A stretch of DNA of 64,000 bases from Paraburkholderia sp. BCC1886. Its GTDB lineage: Bacteria > Pseudomonadota > Gammaproteobacteria > Burkholderiales > Burkholderiaceae. This document shows, in pieces, positions 8,269 through 18,041 of the stretch. Made by a program: the position numbers and the translations under genes. The first letter of the stretch is position 1. Each line of letters opens with the position of its first letter. The notes beneath the pieces were generated by a model. That model saw nothing but the letters and a program-made list of their open reading frames with translations, was not told where the DNA came from and did not search any database. The stretch lies in assembly GCF_900996245.1 (NCBI RefSeq), contig NZ_CAAJGK010000041.1, forward strand, positions 186,001 to 250,000, in the 5' to 3' direction.

Positions 8269-8832
8269 ATGCCGATCATCAATAGTCAAGTTCAACCGTT
8301 CAAGGCGCAGGCTTATCACAACGGCGACTTCGTGACCGTCACCGAAGAAAGCCTGAAAGGCAAGTGGTCGGTTTTCGTTTTCTACCCGGCCGATTTCACG
8401 TTTGTTTGCCCGACCGAACTGGGCGACCTGGCTGATCGCTACGCCGAATTCAAGAAGCTCGGCGTCGAAATCTACAGCGTGTCGACCGACACGCATTTCA
8501 CCCACAAGGCATGGCACGACACGTCGGACACGATCCAGAAGATCGAGTACCCGATGATCGCCGACCCGACGCTGGCAATCTCGCGCGCTTTCGACGTGCT
8601 GATCGAAGAAGAAGGTCTGGCACTGCGCGGCACGTTCGTGATCAACCCGGAAGGCCAGATCAAGCTTAGCGAAGTGCACGACAACGGCATCGGCCGTGAC
8701 GCAGGCGAACTGCTGCGCAAGGTGCAGGCTGCGCAATACGTCGCATCGCATCCGGGTGAAGTTTGCCCCGCGAAGTGGACGCCGGGCGCAGACACGCTCA
8801 CGCCGTCGCTCGACCTGATCGGCAAGATCTAA
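8269..8832 (+). CDS. ahpC: Alkyl hydroperoxide reductase subunit C (typical 2-Cys peroxiredoxin)
   Basis: The 187-residue length is that of AhpC. The peroxidatic Cys47 lies in FTFVCPTEL and the resolving Cys166 in EVCPAKW, so this is a typical 2-Cys peroxiredoxin reducing H2O2, organic peroxides and peroxynitrite in the cytoplasm. The C-terminal [18 protein letters not shown] extension contains the family YF/GG-type tail region. AGAGGA precedes the ATG. The upstream OxyR-type site and the downstream ahpF gene, its electron donor, fix the assignment. Confidence 0.97.
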   Translation: MPIINSQVQPFKAQAYHNGDFVTVTEESLKGKWSVFVFYPADFTFVCPTELGDLADRYAEFKKLGVEIYSVSTDTHFTHKAWHDTSDTIQKIEYPMIADPTLAISRAFDVLIEEEGLALRGTFVINPEGQIKLSEVHDNGIGRDAGELLRKVQAAQYVASHPGEVCPAKWTPGADTLTPSLDLIGKI

Positions 8833-8915
8833 GCCAGTAGCAAGATTCGCCTCTCGCAGTACGCGCCTCATGGCGCATGAACGTGCGGCACGCTTTTCAC
8901 AGCGCGCCGTACGTG

Positions 8916-8956
8916 CCCGGTCCGGGTGCCTGCTATCCGCAAGCGCCCGGACCGGG
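8916..8956 (+). repeat. Inverted repeat in the ahpC-ahpF spacer
   Basis: CCCGGTCCGGG (8916-8926) and CCCGGACCGGG (8946-8956) are perfect 11-bp complements with a 19-base loop, and each arm is itself nearly palindromic. The repeat lies between the ahpC stop and the ahpF start with no T run. It may be an mRNA-stabilising or attenuating hairpin that lets ahpC be expressed above ahpF. Confidence 0.6.
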
Positions 8957-8990
8957 AACCCAACACCCATCGTCACGGAATCGAATAGCC

Positions 8991-10583
8991 ATGCTTGATG
9001 CCAACCTCAAGACCCAGTTGAAAACGTACCTCGAAAAGGTTAGTAAGCCTATCGAGATCGTCGCGTCGCTCGACGACAGCGCCAAATCGCAAGAGCTGCG
9101 GGCATTGCTGAACGATATCGCGACGTTGTCGGAACGCGTCACCGTCATCGAGCGTGCGGACGACAGCGTGCGCAAGCCGTCGTTCTCGATCGGCGAGCCG
9201 GGCAAGGACATCGGCATCCGCTTCGCCGGCATTCCAATGGGACATGAATTCACGTCGCTGGTCCTCGCGCTTCTGCAGGTCGGCGGCCATCCGGTCAAAC
9301 TCGACGACGCGGTGATCGAACAGATCCGCAGTCTCGACGGCGACTATCAGTTCGAAACGTATTTTTCGCTGTCATGCCAGAACTGCCCGGAAGTCGTCCA
9401 GGCACTGAACGTGATGGCGCTGATCAACCCGCGTATCCGCCACGTGGCGATCGACGGGGCGCTGTTCCAGAACGAAGTCGAAGCGCGCCAGATCATGGCG
9501 GTACCGACCATGTTCATGAACGGAGAGGTCTTCGGCCAGGGCCGCAGCGGCGTGAAAGAGATTCTCGCGAAGCTCGACACCAACGCCGGCGCGCGTGCCG
9601 CCAAGGCGCTCGAAAACAAACCGGTGTTCGATACGCTGATCGTCGGCGGCGGACCTGCCGGTGCGGCAGCGGCCATTTACTCGGCACGCAAGGGTATTGC
9701 AACGGGCGTGGTCGCCGAGCGTTTCGGCGGTCAGGTGCTGGACACGCTGGCCATCGAAAACTTCGTCTCCGTGACGGAGACCGAAGGACCGAAGTTCGCC
9801 ACGGCGCTCGAGCAGCACGTGAAGACGTATGAAGTCGACATCATGGACGTACAGCGCGCCGAGGCGCTGATTCCCGGCCGTATCAACGAAGTGCGTCTTG
9901 CCAACGGCGCCGTGCTGAAAGCGAAGACGATCATCCTGGCAACCGGTGCGCGCTGGCGCGAAATCAACGTGCCGGGCGAACGCGAGTATCGCAATCATGG
10001 CGTCGCGTATTGCCCGCACTGCGATGGTCCGCTGTTCAAGGGCAAGCGTGTTGCGGTGATCGGCGGCGGCAACTCGGGCGTTGAAGCGGCAATCGATCTG
10101 GCCGGTATCGTCAGTCACGTCACGTTGCTGGAATTCGGCGCTACGCTGCGTGCCGACGAAGTGCTGCAACGCAAGTTGCGCAGCCTCGCCAACGTCACCA
10201 TCGTGACGCAGGCGCAGACCACGGAAGTCACCGGCGACGGCAAGAAGGTCAACGGGATCGTGTACAAGGACCTTCGTTCGGGCGACGTCAAAACGGTCGA
10301 GCTGGAAGGCGTATTCGTGCAGATCGGTCTCGTGCCGAACACCGAATGGCTCAAAGGCACGGTCGAGTTGTCGAAGCATGGCGAGATCGTGGTCGATGCA
10401 CGCGGCGCGACGTCGGTGCCCGGCGTGTTTGCCGCCGGCGACGTCACCACGGTGCCGTTCAAGCAGATCGTCATTGCGGTCGGCGAGGGCGCGAAAGCAT
10501 CGTTGTCGGCGTTCGATCACCTGATTCGCCACAGCGAAGAAGAGACGGTCACGAGCGAAGCCGAGGTCGAAGCCACCGCGTGA
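8991..10583 (+). CDS. ahpF: Alkyl hydroperoxide reductase subunit F (AhpC reductase)
   Basis: This 530-residue flavoprotein passes electrons from NAD(P)H through FAD and two disulfide centres to AhpC. The N-terminal thioredoxin-like pair carries Cys129-x2-Cys132 (SCQNC), the same numbering as E. coli AhpF. The FAD motif [10 protein letters not shown] lies near residue 220, the thioredoxin-reductase Cys341-x2-Cys344 in AYCPHCDG, and the NAD motif [10 protein letters not shown] just after it. The start at 8991 ([14 protein letters not shown]) matches the family; the frame opens earlier at 8877 but that would translate the hairpin region. The ribosome site is weak. Confidence 0.96.
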   Translation: MLDANLKTQLKTYLEKVSKPIEIVASLDDSAKSQELRALLNDIATLSERVTVIERADDSVRKPSFSIGEPGKDIGIRFAGIPMGHEFTSLVLALLQVGGHPVKLDDAVIEQIRSLDGDYQFETYFSLSCQNCPEVVQALNVMALINPRIRHVAIDGALFQNEVEARQIMAVPTMFMNGEVFGQGRSGVKEILAKLDTNAGARAAKALENKPVFDTLIVGGGPAGAAAAIYSARKGIATGVVAERFGGQVLDTLAIENFVSVTETEGPKFATALEQHVKTYEVDIMDVQRAEALIPGRINEVRLANGAVLKAKTIILATGARWREINVPGEREYRNHGVAYCPHCDGPLFKGKRVAVIGGGNSGVEAAIDLAGIVSHVTLLEFGATLRADEVLQRKLRSLANVTIVTQAQTTEVTGDGKKVNGIVYKDLRSGDVKTVELEGVFVQIGLVPNTEWLKGTVELSKHGEIVVDARGATSVPGVFAAGDVTTVPFKQIVIAVGEGAKASLSAFDHLIRHSEEETVTSEAEVEATA

Positions 10584-10615
10584 TTCGCGTCAGTAGTTAG
10601 CTAGTCGGCAGAATG

Positions 10616-10644
10616 AACGGCGGCCTTAAAAGGCCGCCGTTTTT
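10616..10644 (+). terminator. Rho-independent terminator after ahpF
   Basis: AACGGCGGCCTT (10616-10627) and AAGGCCGCCGTT (10630-10641) form a 12-bp stem with a tight loop, running into a T tract to 10644. It lies 33 bases past the ahpF stop. Confidence 0.9.
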
Positions 10645-10914
10645 CATTGGGAGAAGCACCGCGCCTCTCCTCATCCTCTCAATACCGCCAAAAACACCCG
10701 TTTCATTCAGCCGCTCGACCCCTGTCGTCACAGCCTCGCTAAACGCGTGAATGTTTGGAGCCGCGCACCTGGCCAGAATCCTTGGCGATCCCACCTGTCA
10801 GGCCATATAACTCCGTCAGTCGGCGCGACGTCCAGCCGGCTGGTCAAGCCGGCCGCCCGCTGTCATTTCGATGCAGCCCTGCGGACCCAGGCGACATAAA
10901 AAAGGAGGGAGACA
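10645..10914 (+). other. Intergenic region upstream of alkB
   Basis: These 270 bases contain no credible gene. The alkB promoter should be here. The only clear element is the very strong ribosome site AGGAGGGAG just before the ATG at 10915. No regulator box was recognised. Confidence 0.4.
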
Positions 10915-12069
10915 ATGGCAACATCGCAAGCGGCCCCGGCTCGCTGGGTCGACGGCAAGCGCTATCTGTGGCTACTCGGCGCGCTCACCATTACCTTGCC
11001 GTTGCATGCGGCAAACTTCGCGCTGCTGAGCGGCTGGCACATCTTCTGGTGGTTCGGGCCGATCTTCGTGTTCGGCATCATCCCGGTACTCGATTCACTG
11101 ATCGGCGACGATACCAGCAATCCCCCCGAGGACGTCGTCGCGACGCTCGAGAAAGAGCGCTATTACCGCCGCGTCGTCTATCTCGCGACTTTCATCGAAT
11201 ACGTATCGTTCGTCGGCGCCGTATGGATCGTCGGCACGCATGCGCTCACGTGGTACGACTACCTGGGCTTTGCGTTGTCGCTAGGCGCGGCGACCGGCGT
11301 GTCGATCAACACCGCGCACGAGCTTGGCCACAAGACCGATCGCACGGAGCGCTGGCTCGCCAAGATCACGCTCGCGCCGGTCGGCTACGGGCATTTCTTC
11401 GTCGAACACAATCGCGGCCATCATGTGCGCGTCGCGACGCCGCCGGACCCGGCCAGCGCGCGCTTCGGCGAATCGTTCTGGCGCTTCCTGCCGCGCACGG
11501 TGTTCGGCAGCATCGCGTCGGCGTGGCGGCTGGAGAAGCATCGGCTGGAGCGCCTCGGCAAATCGCCCTGGAGCTGGCGCAACGAAGTGCTGCATTCGTG
11601 GGCGATGACCGTCGTGCTATGGGCGGCCATGGTCGCATTGTTCGGCAAGACGGTGCTGCCGTTCCTGGTGATCCAGGCGGTGTATGGCGCGTCGCTGCTC
11701 GAGGTCGTCAACTACCTGGAGCACTACGGGCTGTGCCGCAAACAACTCGCGAGCGGGCGTTACGAGCGCTGTCAGCCGCAGCATTCGTGGAACAGCAATC
11801 GCGTCGTGACCAATCTGTTTCTCTATCAACTGCAGCGTCACGCGGATCATCACGCGAATCCGGCGCGCTCCTATCAGGCGCTGCGCCATTTTCAGCACGC
11901 GCCGCAATTGCCGTCCGGCTACGCGACGATGATCATGTTCGCGTACGTGCCGCCTCTCTGGTTCCGGGTGATGAACCCGCGCGTCATTGCGCACTACCAG
12001 GGCGACATGGCGCAGGCCAATATCCGCCCGGCGATTCGCGATCGTGTGCTCGCGCAATCCGCCATGTAA
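10915..12069 (+). CDS. alkB: Alkane 1-monooxygenase (membrane di-iron hydroxylase)
   Basis: This 384-residue integral-membrane protein has all His clusters of the AlkB/XylM di-iron family: His135 and His139 in HELGHK, His165-His169-His170 in EHNRGHH, NYLEHYG, and His309-His312-His313 in LQRHADHH. About six hydrophobic helices surround them. It hydroxylates the terminal carbon of medium-chain alkanes using O2 and electrons delivered by a rubredoxin and rubredoxin reductase. Neither partner is fused to it or encoded in this window, so they must be elsewhere. ATG 10915 follows AGGAGGGAG. Confidence 0.92.
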   Translation: MATSQAAPARWVDGKRYLWLLGALTITLPLHAANFALLSGWHIFWWFGPIFVFGIIPVLDSLIGDDTSNPPEDVVATLEKERYYRRVVYLATFIEYVSFVGAVWIVGTHALTWYDYLGFALSLGAATGVSINTAHELGHKTDRTERWLAKITLAPVGYGHFFVEHNRGHHVRVATPPDPASARFGESFWRFLPRTVFGSIASAWRLEKHRLERLGKSPWSWRNEVLHSWAMTVVLWAAMVALFGKTVLPFLVIQAVYGASLLEVVNYLEHYGLCRKQLASGRYERCQPQHSWNSNRVVTNLFLYQLQRHADHHANPARSYQALRHFQHAPQLPSGYATMIMFAYVPPLWFRVMNPRVIAHYQGDMAQANIRPAIRDRVLAQSAM

Positions 12070-12075
12070 GTCGAC

Positions 12076-12110
12076 GAAAAAAACGCCGCCCTGAATGCTC
12101 AGGGCGGCGT
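12076..12110 (-). terminator. Terminator between alkB and the pirin gene
   Basis: ACGCCGCCCTGA (12083-12094) and TCAGGGCGGCGT (12099-12110) form a 12-bp stem with a 4-base loop. The run of A before it on the plus strand becomes a T tract on the minus strand, so it is a proper intrinsic terminator for the pirin gene. It may also stop alkB transcription. Confidence 0.85.
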
Positions 12111-12167
12111 GCTACGAAGTACTGCATGTCTTCGCTCGACGCTAAACGCGAGCGCGGCAACCTCCGC

Positions 12168-12893
12168 TTAGCCCCAGAACGCCGACACTTCGTTGTCGCG
12201 CAAGTCGAACACCAGCACTTCCGCATCCTGACCGTGCGAGAAGGTAAGCGCTTCCTCGTCGCGTACCCGTGCGCCATCGCCTTCGCCTAACGTCACGCCG
12301 TTCACCGTCACGCTGCCCCGTGCCACGTGAATATAGGCGTAGCGGTGGCTGGCCAACTCGAGCCGCGCGGTTTCGTCGCCATCGAACAGACCGGCATACA
12401 CCCGTGCATCCTGCTGCAGCACGAGCGAGTCGTTCGCGCCGTCGGGCGACATCACCAGACGCAACACGCCACGCTTCTGTTCCGCGCCGAAGTGGCGTTG
12501 CTGATAACGCGGCGTCGTGCCTTTCTCCGCGGGCGCAATCCAGATCTGCATGAAGTGCACGGGTTCGCTTTTCGAATGGTTGTATTCGCTGTGCGCGACG
12601 CCGGTGCCGGCGCTCATCAACTGGATGTCGCCGGGCACGATCACCGAGCCGGTTCCCATCGTGTCCTTGTGCTCCAGCGCGCCTTCCAGCACGTACGAAA
12701 AAATCTCCATGTCGCGGTGCGGGTGCTTGCCGAAACCTTGCGCCGGGGCGACCCGGTCGTCGTTGATCACGAGCAGATCGGAAAAGCCGTTCTGCTTCGG
12801 ATCGTGATAGCTGGCGAAGGAAAACGTGTGACGCGAACTGAGCCAGCCGTGCTCCGCGCGGCCGCGTTGATTGGCGTGTCTGATTTCAAGCAT
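12168..12893 (-). CDS. Pirin family protein (bicupin)
   Basis: This 241-residue protein has two cupin domains. The first carries the pirin metal site (KHPHRDMEIFSYVLEG near residues 55-70, and GVAHSEYNHS near 95-105) for one Fe or other metal. Bacterial pirins include quercetinases and redox-type regulators, so the activity here is open. The start MLEIRHANQRG at 12893 has a clean AAGGAGA site; the longer frame from 12926 begins before that site. It is divergent from a LysR-type gene that probably controls it, and ends at the terminator at 12076-12110. Confidence 0.9.
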   Translation of the reverse strand: MLEIRHANQRGRAEHGWLSSRHTFSFASYHDPKQNGFSDLLVINDDRVAPAQGFGKHPHRDMEIFSYVLEGALEHKDTMGTGSVIVPGDIQLMSAGTGVAHSEYNHSKSEPVHFMQIWIAPAEKGTTPRYQQRHFGAEQKRGVLRLVMSPDGANDSLVLQQDARVYAGLFDGDETARLELASHRYAYIHVARGSVTVNGVTLGEGDGARVRDEEALTFSHGQDAEVLVFDLRDNEVSAFWG

Positions 12894-13025
12894 CTTGTTT
12901 CTCCTTGGGTTGTGCGATCCGGACATCGGTCTGTCCGCGATCCGTGAATGAGATTCTAGGTCAATTCAGATGGGTATAATCAGCCGGAAAAGTGAAACAC
13001 TGTCGCCATGGAGTGGACAATACGC

Positions 13026-13940
13026 ATGCAACTCGATGACATCCGGATCTTCGTCGCGACGGTGGACGCGCGTAACTTCACTGCGGCCGCGCTGCGGCTA
13101 GCGCTGTCCAAACAGTTCGTCAGCCGCCGCGTGATGGCGCTGGAAGAGGCGCTGGGCGTCCAGTTGCTGATCCGCAATACGCGCAAGCTGGCCGTCACCG
13201 AACTCGGTCAGGAGTTCTACGAACGCGGTCGGCGCATCCTCGGCGAGGTGGAAGATGCGGAGCAGGCCATGTCGCTCAGGCGCGCCGGACCACGTGGCCT
13301 GCTGCGGGTGAGCGCGCCGATGTCGTTCGGCATGACGCACCTGTCGCCGCTAATCGCGTCGTTTCTGCGCGAACACGGCGAAGTACGTTTCGATATGGAG
13401 TTGAGCGACCGGACCGTGGACGTGGTCGGCGAAGGCTTCGACATGGCGATACGGATCGGCGCGTTGCCGGATTCCACGCTGATCGCGCAAAAGCTGGTGG
13501 AGGTGCGCATGGTCGTGTGCTGCAGCCCGGGTTATCTGCGGCGGCGCGGCACGCCGACCGTCCCCGCCGATCTGCAGCGGCATGCGTGTCTTCTTTACGG
13601 CCACGGGGGCGCGGTGAACTGGGAGTTCGAAGTGGACGGCGCCACGCGGAACGTGGAGGTGCAAGGGCCGTTGCGCGCCAATAACGGCGAGTTGATTCGC
13701 GATGCGGCGGTCGCGGGCCTGGGCATTATCCGGCTGCCCGATTTCATCGTCGCGGATGAACTGGCGAGCGGCCGGCTGGTGCCCGTGCTGGAAACGTTTC
13801 TGCCGGCCGCGATGAGCGTGCACGCGGTTTATCCCCAGCATCGCCAAAGCTCGCTGACCATCCGCGCGTTCGTCACGTATCTGCGCGAGCATCTTGCAAA
13901 GAGTGTGGCGAACGACGCGATCAACCGTCGCGGAAAATAA
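13026..13940 (+). CDS. LysR-type transcriptional regulator divergent from pirin
   Basis: This 304-residue protein has an N-terminal winged helix-turn-helix ([46 protein letters not shown], shown as start and end of residues 3-48) and a C-terminal periplasmic-binding-like effector domain. ATG 13026 places the helix at the usual distance from the N terminus; an earlier ATG at 13008 is possible but adds only six residues, and GGAG lies between the two. A TATAAT box sits at 12975-12980. It is back-to-back with the pirin gene, its likely target. Its last 20 bases overlap the 3' end of the convergent acdS gene. Confidence 0.88.
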   Translation: MQLDDIRIFVATVDARNFTAAALRLALSKQFVSRRVMALEEALGVQLLIRNTRKLAVTELGQEFYERGRRILGEVEDAEQAMSLRRAGPRGLLRVSAPMSFGMTHLSPLIASFLREHGEVRFDMELSDRTVDVVGEGFDMAIRIGALPDSTLIAQKLVEVRMVVCCSPGYLRRRGTPTVPADLQRHACLLYGHGGAVNWEFEVDGATRNVEVQGPLRANNGELIRDAAVAGLGIIRLPDFIVADELASGRLVPVLETFLPAAMSVHAVYPQHRQSSLTIRAFVTYLREHLAKSVANDAINRRGK

Positions 13941-14937
13941 AGCTATACCCGTTCAACGCCGGCACGCCGCCCAGATGCGCATACAGCACGCGCGAGCCTG
14001 CCGGAAATTCGCCGTTGCGGACCATTTCGATCATCCCGTGCATCGACTTGCCTTCGTACACAGGATCGGTCAGCACGCCCTCCAGCCGCGCGCAAAGCCG
14101 GATCGCCTCCAGCGTGCCCGGATTCGGCAGCCCATATTCCGGCCCGCCAAAACGCTCGTCGAGCACTACGTCCTTCGCCGTGATGTCGTAGTCGAGTCCG
14201 ACCTTCTCCGCGGTCTGCCGCGCGATCCGCGTAATCTGTTCGCGCGTTTGCGCGGGCTTCGCTGAAGCGTCGATGCCGATGACCCGCTCGGCCCGGCCGT
14301 CGGCGGCAAAGCCCACGACCATGCCGGCCTGCGTGCTGCCGGTCACCGAGCACACCACCACGTAATCGAATTTGAAGCCGAGTTCGGCTTCCTGCTGACG
14401 CACCTCTTCCGCAAAACCGACGAAACCGAGGCCGCCAAGCGGATGGTCCGAGCAGCCCGCCGGAATCGCATAAGGCTTGCCGCCGGCGGCGCGCACGCTA
14501 TCCAGCGCGTCTTCCCAGCTTTTGCGAAAGCCGATGTCGAAGCCGTCGGGCACGAGCCGCACATCCGCGCCGAGAATGCGCGACATCTGGATGTTGCCGA
14601 CCCGGTCGTACACCGCGTCCGAATAGTTGACCCAGTTTTCCTGCACGAGTACGCACTTCATGCCGAGATGCGCGGCGACCGCGGCCACCTGACGCGTCTG
14701 GTTCGACTGAATGCCGCCGATGGAGACCAGCGTGTCGCAACCCTGCGCCAACGCTTCAGGAATCAGATATTCGAGCTTGCGGGTTTTGTTGCCGCCGAAG
14801 GCGAAACCGCTGTTGCAGTCTTCTCGCTTTGCATACAGATGCACCTTGCCGCCGAGATGATCGGACAGGCGCTTCAACGGCTGGATCGGCGTCGGGCCGA
14901 AAGTGAGCGGGTAGCGGGGGAATCGTTGCAGGTCCAT
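13921..14937 (-). CDS. acdS: 1-aminocyclopropane-1-carboxylate (ACC) deaminase
   Basis: The 338-residue length equals that of characterised ACC deaminases. The PLP lysine is Lys51 in GGNKTRK, and Glu295 (DPVYEGK) and Leu322 (YAHLGG), which separate true ACC deaminase from D-cysteine desulfhydrase, are both present. The enzyme splits ACC, the ethylene precursor made by plants, to ammonia and 2-oxobutyrate, a trait of plant-associated strains. The ATG at 14937 ([14 protein letters not shown]) fits. It is divergent from an Lrp-type gene, the conserved acdR arrangement. Overlapping plus-strand and minus-strand frames are shadows. Confidence 0.97.
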   Translation of the reverse strand: MDLQRFPRYPLTFGPTPIQPLKRLSDHLGGKVHLYAKREDCNSGFAFGGNKTRKLEYLIPEALAQGCDTLVSIGGIQSNQTRQVAAVAAHLGMKCVLVQENWVNYSDAVYDRVGNIQMSRILGADVRLVPDGFDIGFRKSWEDALDSVRAAGGKPYAIPAGCSDHPLGGLGFVGFAEEVRQQEAELGFKFDYVVVCSVTGSTQAGMVVGFAADGRAERVIGIDASAKPAQTREQITRIARQTAEKVGLDYDITAKDVVLDERFGGPEYGLPNPGTLEAIRLCARLEGVLTDPVYEGKSMHGMIEMVRNGEFPAGSRVLYAHLGGVPALNGYSFIFRDG

Positions 14938-14976
14938 GGCAGCTCCGGTGTGAGTGGATCGTCGCGAACGGCAGAT

Positions 14977-15002
14977 AGCAGGCAGCAGGCAGCAGGCAGC
15001 AG
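14977..15002. repeat. Heptamer tandem repeat (AGCAGGC) in the acdS-acdR spacer
   Basis: AGCAGGC occurs three times in a row (14977-14997) followed by a partial copy AGCAG, between the acdS start and the acdR promoter. Copy number could vary by slippage and would change promoter geometry rather than a reading frame. Confidence 0.75.
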
Positions 15003-15078
15003 TCCGTTACGTGGCAACCATGTTAGGGAAAGAGGCTTGAAATGAGCTTGCGAAAAAAATGCGCGAGACGTAGTTTAA

Positions 15079-15095
15079 ATAGCTTAAGAAGCTAT
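15079..15095. promoter_or_regulatory. Candidate AcdR (Lrp-type) operator
   Basis: ATAGCTT-AAG-AAGCTAT is a perfect 7-bp inverted repeat in an AT-rich stretch between acdS and acdR, 32 bases before the acdR ATG. Lrp-family regulators bind imperfect AT-rich palindromes, and acdS genes are known to be controlled by AcdR from an Lrp-type box. Binding here is inferred. Confidence 0.55.
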
Positions 15096-15126
15096 CCTGC
15101 GTAACGAAAATTCCGTTAAAACACTC

Positions 15127-15648
15127 ATGAACACAACAAAAGTTCGTACCCGCCGAGCCACGTCCGCCGCCAGCAAGGCGGAGCCGTCGCAGTCGCTCGA
15201 TCGCATCGACCGGGCCATCTTGCGGCAATTGCAAACCGATGCGTCGATCTCCAACGTCGCGCTGGCCGCCAGGGTCAAGTTGAGCGCGCCGGCCTGTTTG
15301 CGGCGCGTCGAACGTCTGAAGGAAACCGGATTGATTCGCGGCGTCGTCGCGCTCATCGAACCGAAAGCGGCGGGCGCCGGCATGCTGGTGATCATCGGCG
15401 TGGTGCTGGATCGCTCGACGCCCGAGTCGTTCGCCGAATTCGAGAAAGCGGCGCAGAATGTCGCGGGGTGCATGGAGTGCCACGTCGTAACTGGCGAGTT
15501 CGATTACTTCATGACGGTTCGCACGCGCGACAGCGAGAGCTTCAATCGTCTGCATGCGGAGCAGTTGCTGTATCTGCCCGGCGTGCGGCAAATCCGTTCG
15601 TTCATGGTGCTCAAGGAGATTCTGTCGACCACGAAGTTTCCGCTGTAA
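15127..15648 (+). CDS. acdR: Lrp/AsnC-type regulator of ACC deaminase
   Basis: This 173-residue protein has a basic N-terminal tail, an Lrp/AsnC helix-turn-helix (LDRIDRAILRQLQTD to LSAPACLRRVERL, residues about 24-70) and a RAM ligand-sensing domain (about 85-165; VIIGVVLDRSTPESFAEF, VTGEFDYFMTV). It is divergent from acdS with a 189-base spacer, the standard acdR-acdS layout, in which AcdR activates acdS in the presence of ACC and its complex is relieved by leucine. The target and effector are taken from that known system. Confidence 0.88.
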   Translation: MNTTKVRTRRATSAASKAEPSQSLDRIDRAILRQLQTDASISNVALAARVKLSAPACLRRVERLKETGLIRGVVALIEPKAAGAGMLVIIGVVLDRSTPESFAEFEKAAQNVAGCMECHVVTGEFDYFMTVRTRDSESFNRLHAEQLLYLPGVRQIRSFMVLKEILSTTKFPL

Positions 15649-15820
15649 TTACACGGCCGTTTTCAACTCGGCCCGCATTTTGCGAAGCGCCGCCGGTCGG
15701 CAATTTCTGGCTCGAACACGGGTTGGCGGGTGACAGCGCCGGGCCTGGCCACGAGCGAACCTGCGGGAACAACCCTTGCTGTTTCCTGGAGGAGTCTTAG
15801 CACACAAGGAGCCAATCCCC

Positions 15821-17932
15821 ATGGCAGGAAAAACAAATCAGCAGACAGCCGCAGCGACCCCCACGCAGGCCAACGATCCGAAATCGCAAGACCTCGAACA
15901 GTTTCGCGTCAGTCCCGAAGGCCAGGCGCTGAGAACCAATCAGGGCGTCAAGATCTCCGATAACCAGAACTCGCTGCGCGCCGGTCCGCGCGGTCCGACG
16001 CTGCTCGAAGATTTCATCATGCGTGAAAAAATCACGCACTTCGACCACGAGCGTATTCCCGAGCGCATCGTGCACGCGCGCGGTTCGGCCGCGCACGGCG
16101 TGTTCCAGGTGTACGAGTCGCTCGGCGAGTACACCAAGGCGGCCTTTCTGCAGGATCCGGCGGTCCAGACCCCGGTCTACGTGCGCTTCTCCACGGTCCA
16201 GGGCCCGCGCGGCTCGGCCGATACCGTGCGCGACGTGCGCGGTTTTGCGGTGAAGTTCTACACGCAGGAAGGTAACTACGATCTGGTCGGCAACAACATG
16301 CCGGTGTTCTTCATTCAGGACGCCATCAAGTTCCCGGACTTCGTGCACGCGGTGAAACCCGAGGCGCCCAACGAAATGCCGACCGGCGGCTCCGCGCACG
16401 ACACCTTCTGGGACTTCGTGTCGCTCGTGCCCGAGTCCGCGCACATGGTGCTGTGGACGATGTCGGACCGCGCAATTCCGCGCAGCCTGCGTTTGATGGA
16501 AGGCTTCGGCATTCACACGTTCCGCTTCGTCAATGCCGAGGGCAAGGGACACTTCGTCAAGTTCCACTGGCGTCCGGTGTTGGGCTCGTACTCGTTGCTG
16601 TGGGACGAGGCGCAGAAACTCGCCGGTAAAGACCCGGACTTTCACCGCCGCGATTTGTGGGAGTCGATCGAAAAGGGCGATTTCCCCGAATTCGAACTCG
16701 GCGTGCAGATCGTCGCGGAAGAAGACGAGCACAAGTTCGACTTCGATCTGCTCGATCCGACCAAGCTGATCCCGGAAGAACTGGTGCCGGTGAAGATCGT
16801 CGGCAAGATGACGCTCAATCGCAACCCGGACAATTTCTTTGCGGAAACCGAGCAGGTCGCGTTTCACCCGGGGCACGTCGTGCCGGGTATCGACTTCTCG
16901 AACGATCCGCTGTTGCAAGGGCGTCTTTTCTCGTACACCGATACGCAGATCAGCCGTCTGGGCGGCCCGAATTTCCACGAGATTCCGATCAACCGACCGG
17001 TCGTGCCGTTCAACAACAATCAGCGCGATGCGATGCACCGGCAGGCGATCAACGTCGGTCAGGCTTCGTACGAACCGAATTCGTTGAGCGGCGGCTGGCC
17101 GAAGGAAACACCGCCCGCGGCGTCCGACGGCGGCTTCGAAAGTTATCAGGAACGCGTGGACGGGACGAAGATTCGCGTCCGCAGCGAGTCGTTCGCGGAT
17201 CACTTCTCGCAAGCGGCGCTGTTTTACAACAGCATGTCGCAGCCCGAGAAAGACCATATTGCCGCGGCTTATCAGTTCGAACTCGGCAAGGTCACCAAGC
17301 CCGAGATTCGTGCACGCGTCGTCAACGAGATTCTCGCGAATTTCGATGCGGACCTCGCGGCCACGGTTGCCGAAGGGCTTGGATTGCCGGCGCCGAAGAA
17401 AGGCACGGCCAAGCTCACCGGCCCTAAGTCATCGCCGGCATTGAGCTTGCTGAACCGCGTGCAGCCCGGTATCAAGACGCAGAAAATCGCCTTGCTGGCC
17501 GCGCCCGGTTCGGATGGCGCCGCGATCAAGAAGCTGCAACAGGCGTTGAAAGGCGAGGGCGCTTCGCCCATGCTGATTGCGCCGACACTCGCTGCGATCG
17601 ACGGCATGGCGCCGGATGCGACGATTGCGGGCTTGCCATCGATCATGTTCGACGCGGTAATCGTAGTGGGCGGCGAAGCTGGTGCGAAGACGCTCGCGCA
17701 GTCGGGCGATGCGCGGCACTTCGTGCTCGAGGCGTTCAAGCATCTGAAGGCGATTGCTGCCATCGGCGCGGGGCGCGACGTGTTGAGCGCGGCGCATCTG
17801 CCGGCCAATGCCGACGGCGTCGAAACGGGCGACGACAAGCAGGCCGCCGATGTGCTGAAGGCGTTCATCAAGGTCGCCGAACAGCATCGCGTGTGGTCGC
17901 GCGCGGCGCTTGCCGAGAGTGTGCCGGCGTGA
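15821..17932 (+). CDS. katE: Large-subunit catalase (HPII type, clade 2)
   Basis: This 703-residue protein is of the large catalase class. The haem-pocket His85 is in [12 protein letters not shown], a conserved Asn is in [10 protein letters not shown], and the proximal Tyr is in RLFSYTDTQ. After the catalase core comes a linker and a C-terminal DJ-1/class I glutamine amidotransferase-like domain (about residues 545-690; [24 protein letters not shown]) as in E. coli KatE. It breaks down H2O2 to water and O2. ATG 15821 follows a CAAGGAG site; the open frame begins earlier at 15776. It lies on the same strand as acdR but with 172 bases between, so it probably has its own promoter. Confidence 0.95.
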   Translation: MAGKTNQQTAAATPTQANDPKSQDLEQFRVSPEGQALRTNQGVKISDNQNSLRAGPRGPTLLEDFIMREKITHFDHERIPERIVHARGSAAHGVFQVYESLGEYTKAAFLQDPAVQTPVYVRFSTVQGPRGSADTVRDVRGFAVKFYTQEGNYDLVGNNMPVFFIQDAIKFPDFVHAVKPEAPNEMPTGGSAHDTFWDFVSLVPESAHMVLWTMSDRAIPRSLRLMEGFGIHTFRFVNAEGKGHFVKFHWRPVLGSYSLLWDEAQKLAGKDPDFHRRDLWESIEKGDFPEFELGVQIVAEEDEHKFDFDLLDPTKLIPEELVPVKIVGKMTLNRNPDNFFAETEQVAFHPGHVVPGIDFSNDPLLQGRLFSYTDTQISRLGGPNFHEIPINRPVVPFNNNQRDAMHRQAINVGQASYEPNSLSGGWPKETPPAASDGGFESYQERVDGTKIRVRSESFADHFSQAALFYNSMSQPEKDHIAAAYQFELGKVTKPEIRARVVNEILANFDADLAATVAEGLGLPAPKKGTAKLTGPKSSPALSLLNRVQPGIKTQKIALLAAPGSDGAAIKKLQQALKGEGASPMLIAPTLAAIDGMAPDATIAGLPSIMFDAVIVVGGEAGAKTLAQSGDARHFVLEAFKHLKAIAAIGAGRDVLSAAHLPANADGVETGDDKQAADVLKAFIKVAEQHRVWSRAALAESVPA

Positions 17933-17970
17933 TGCCGGGGTAGCCCGCAGTACGACGTAGGTATCACGTG

Positions 17971-18002
17971 AAACTGGCCGGTGCGAACCGGCCAGTTTTT
18001 TT
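17971..18002 (+). terminator. Rho-independent terminator after katE
   Basis: AAACTGGCCGGT (17971-17982) and ACCGGCCAGTTT (17987-17998) form a 12-bp stem with a GCGA loop followed by a T run to 18002. Confidence 0.92.
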
Positions 18003-18010
18003 ACGTCTGC

Positions 18011-18028
18011 GCCCGGCTTACGCCGGGC
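18011..18028 (-). terminator. Small GC hairpin 3' of treA
   Basis: GCCCGGC and GCCGGGC pair around TTAC just past the trehalase stop. No T tract follows on the minus strand, so terminator function is uncertain. Confidence 0.35.
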
Positions 18029-18041
18029 ACTGCGCAGAAAC

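Noticed and set aside
15776..15820. Earlier start for katE
   Set aside because: The ATG at 15821 has a CAAGGAG site and fits the family; the upstream 15 codons have no start signal.
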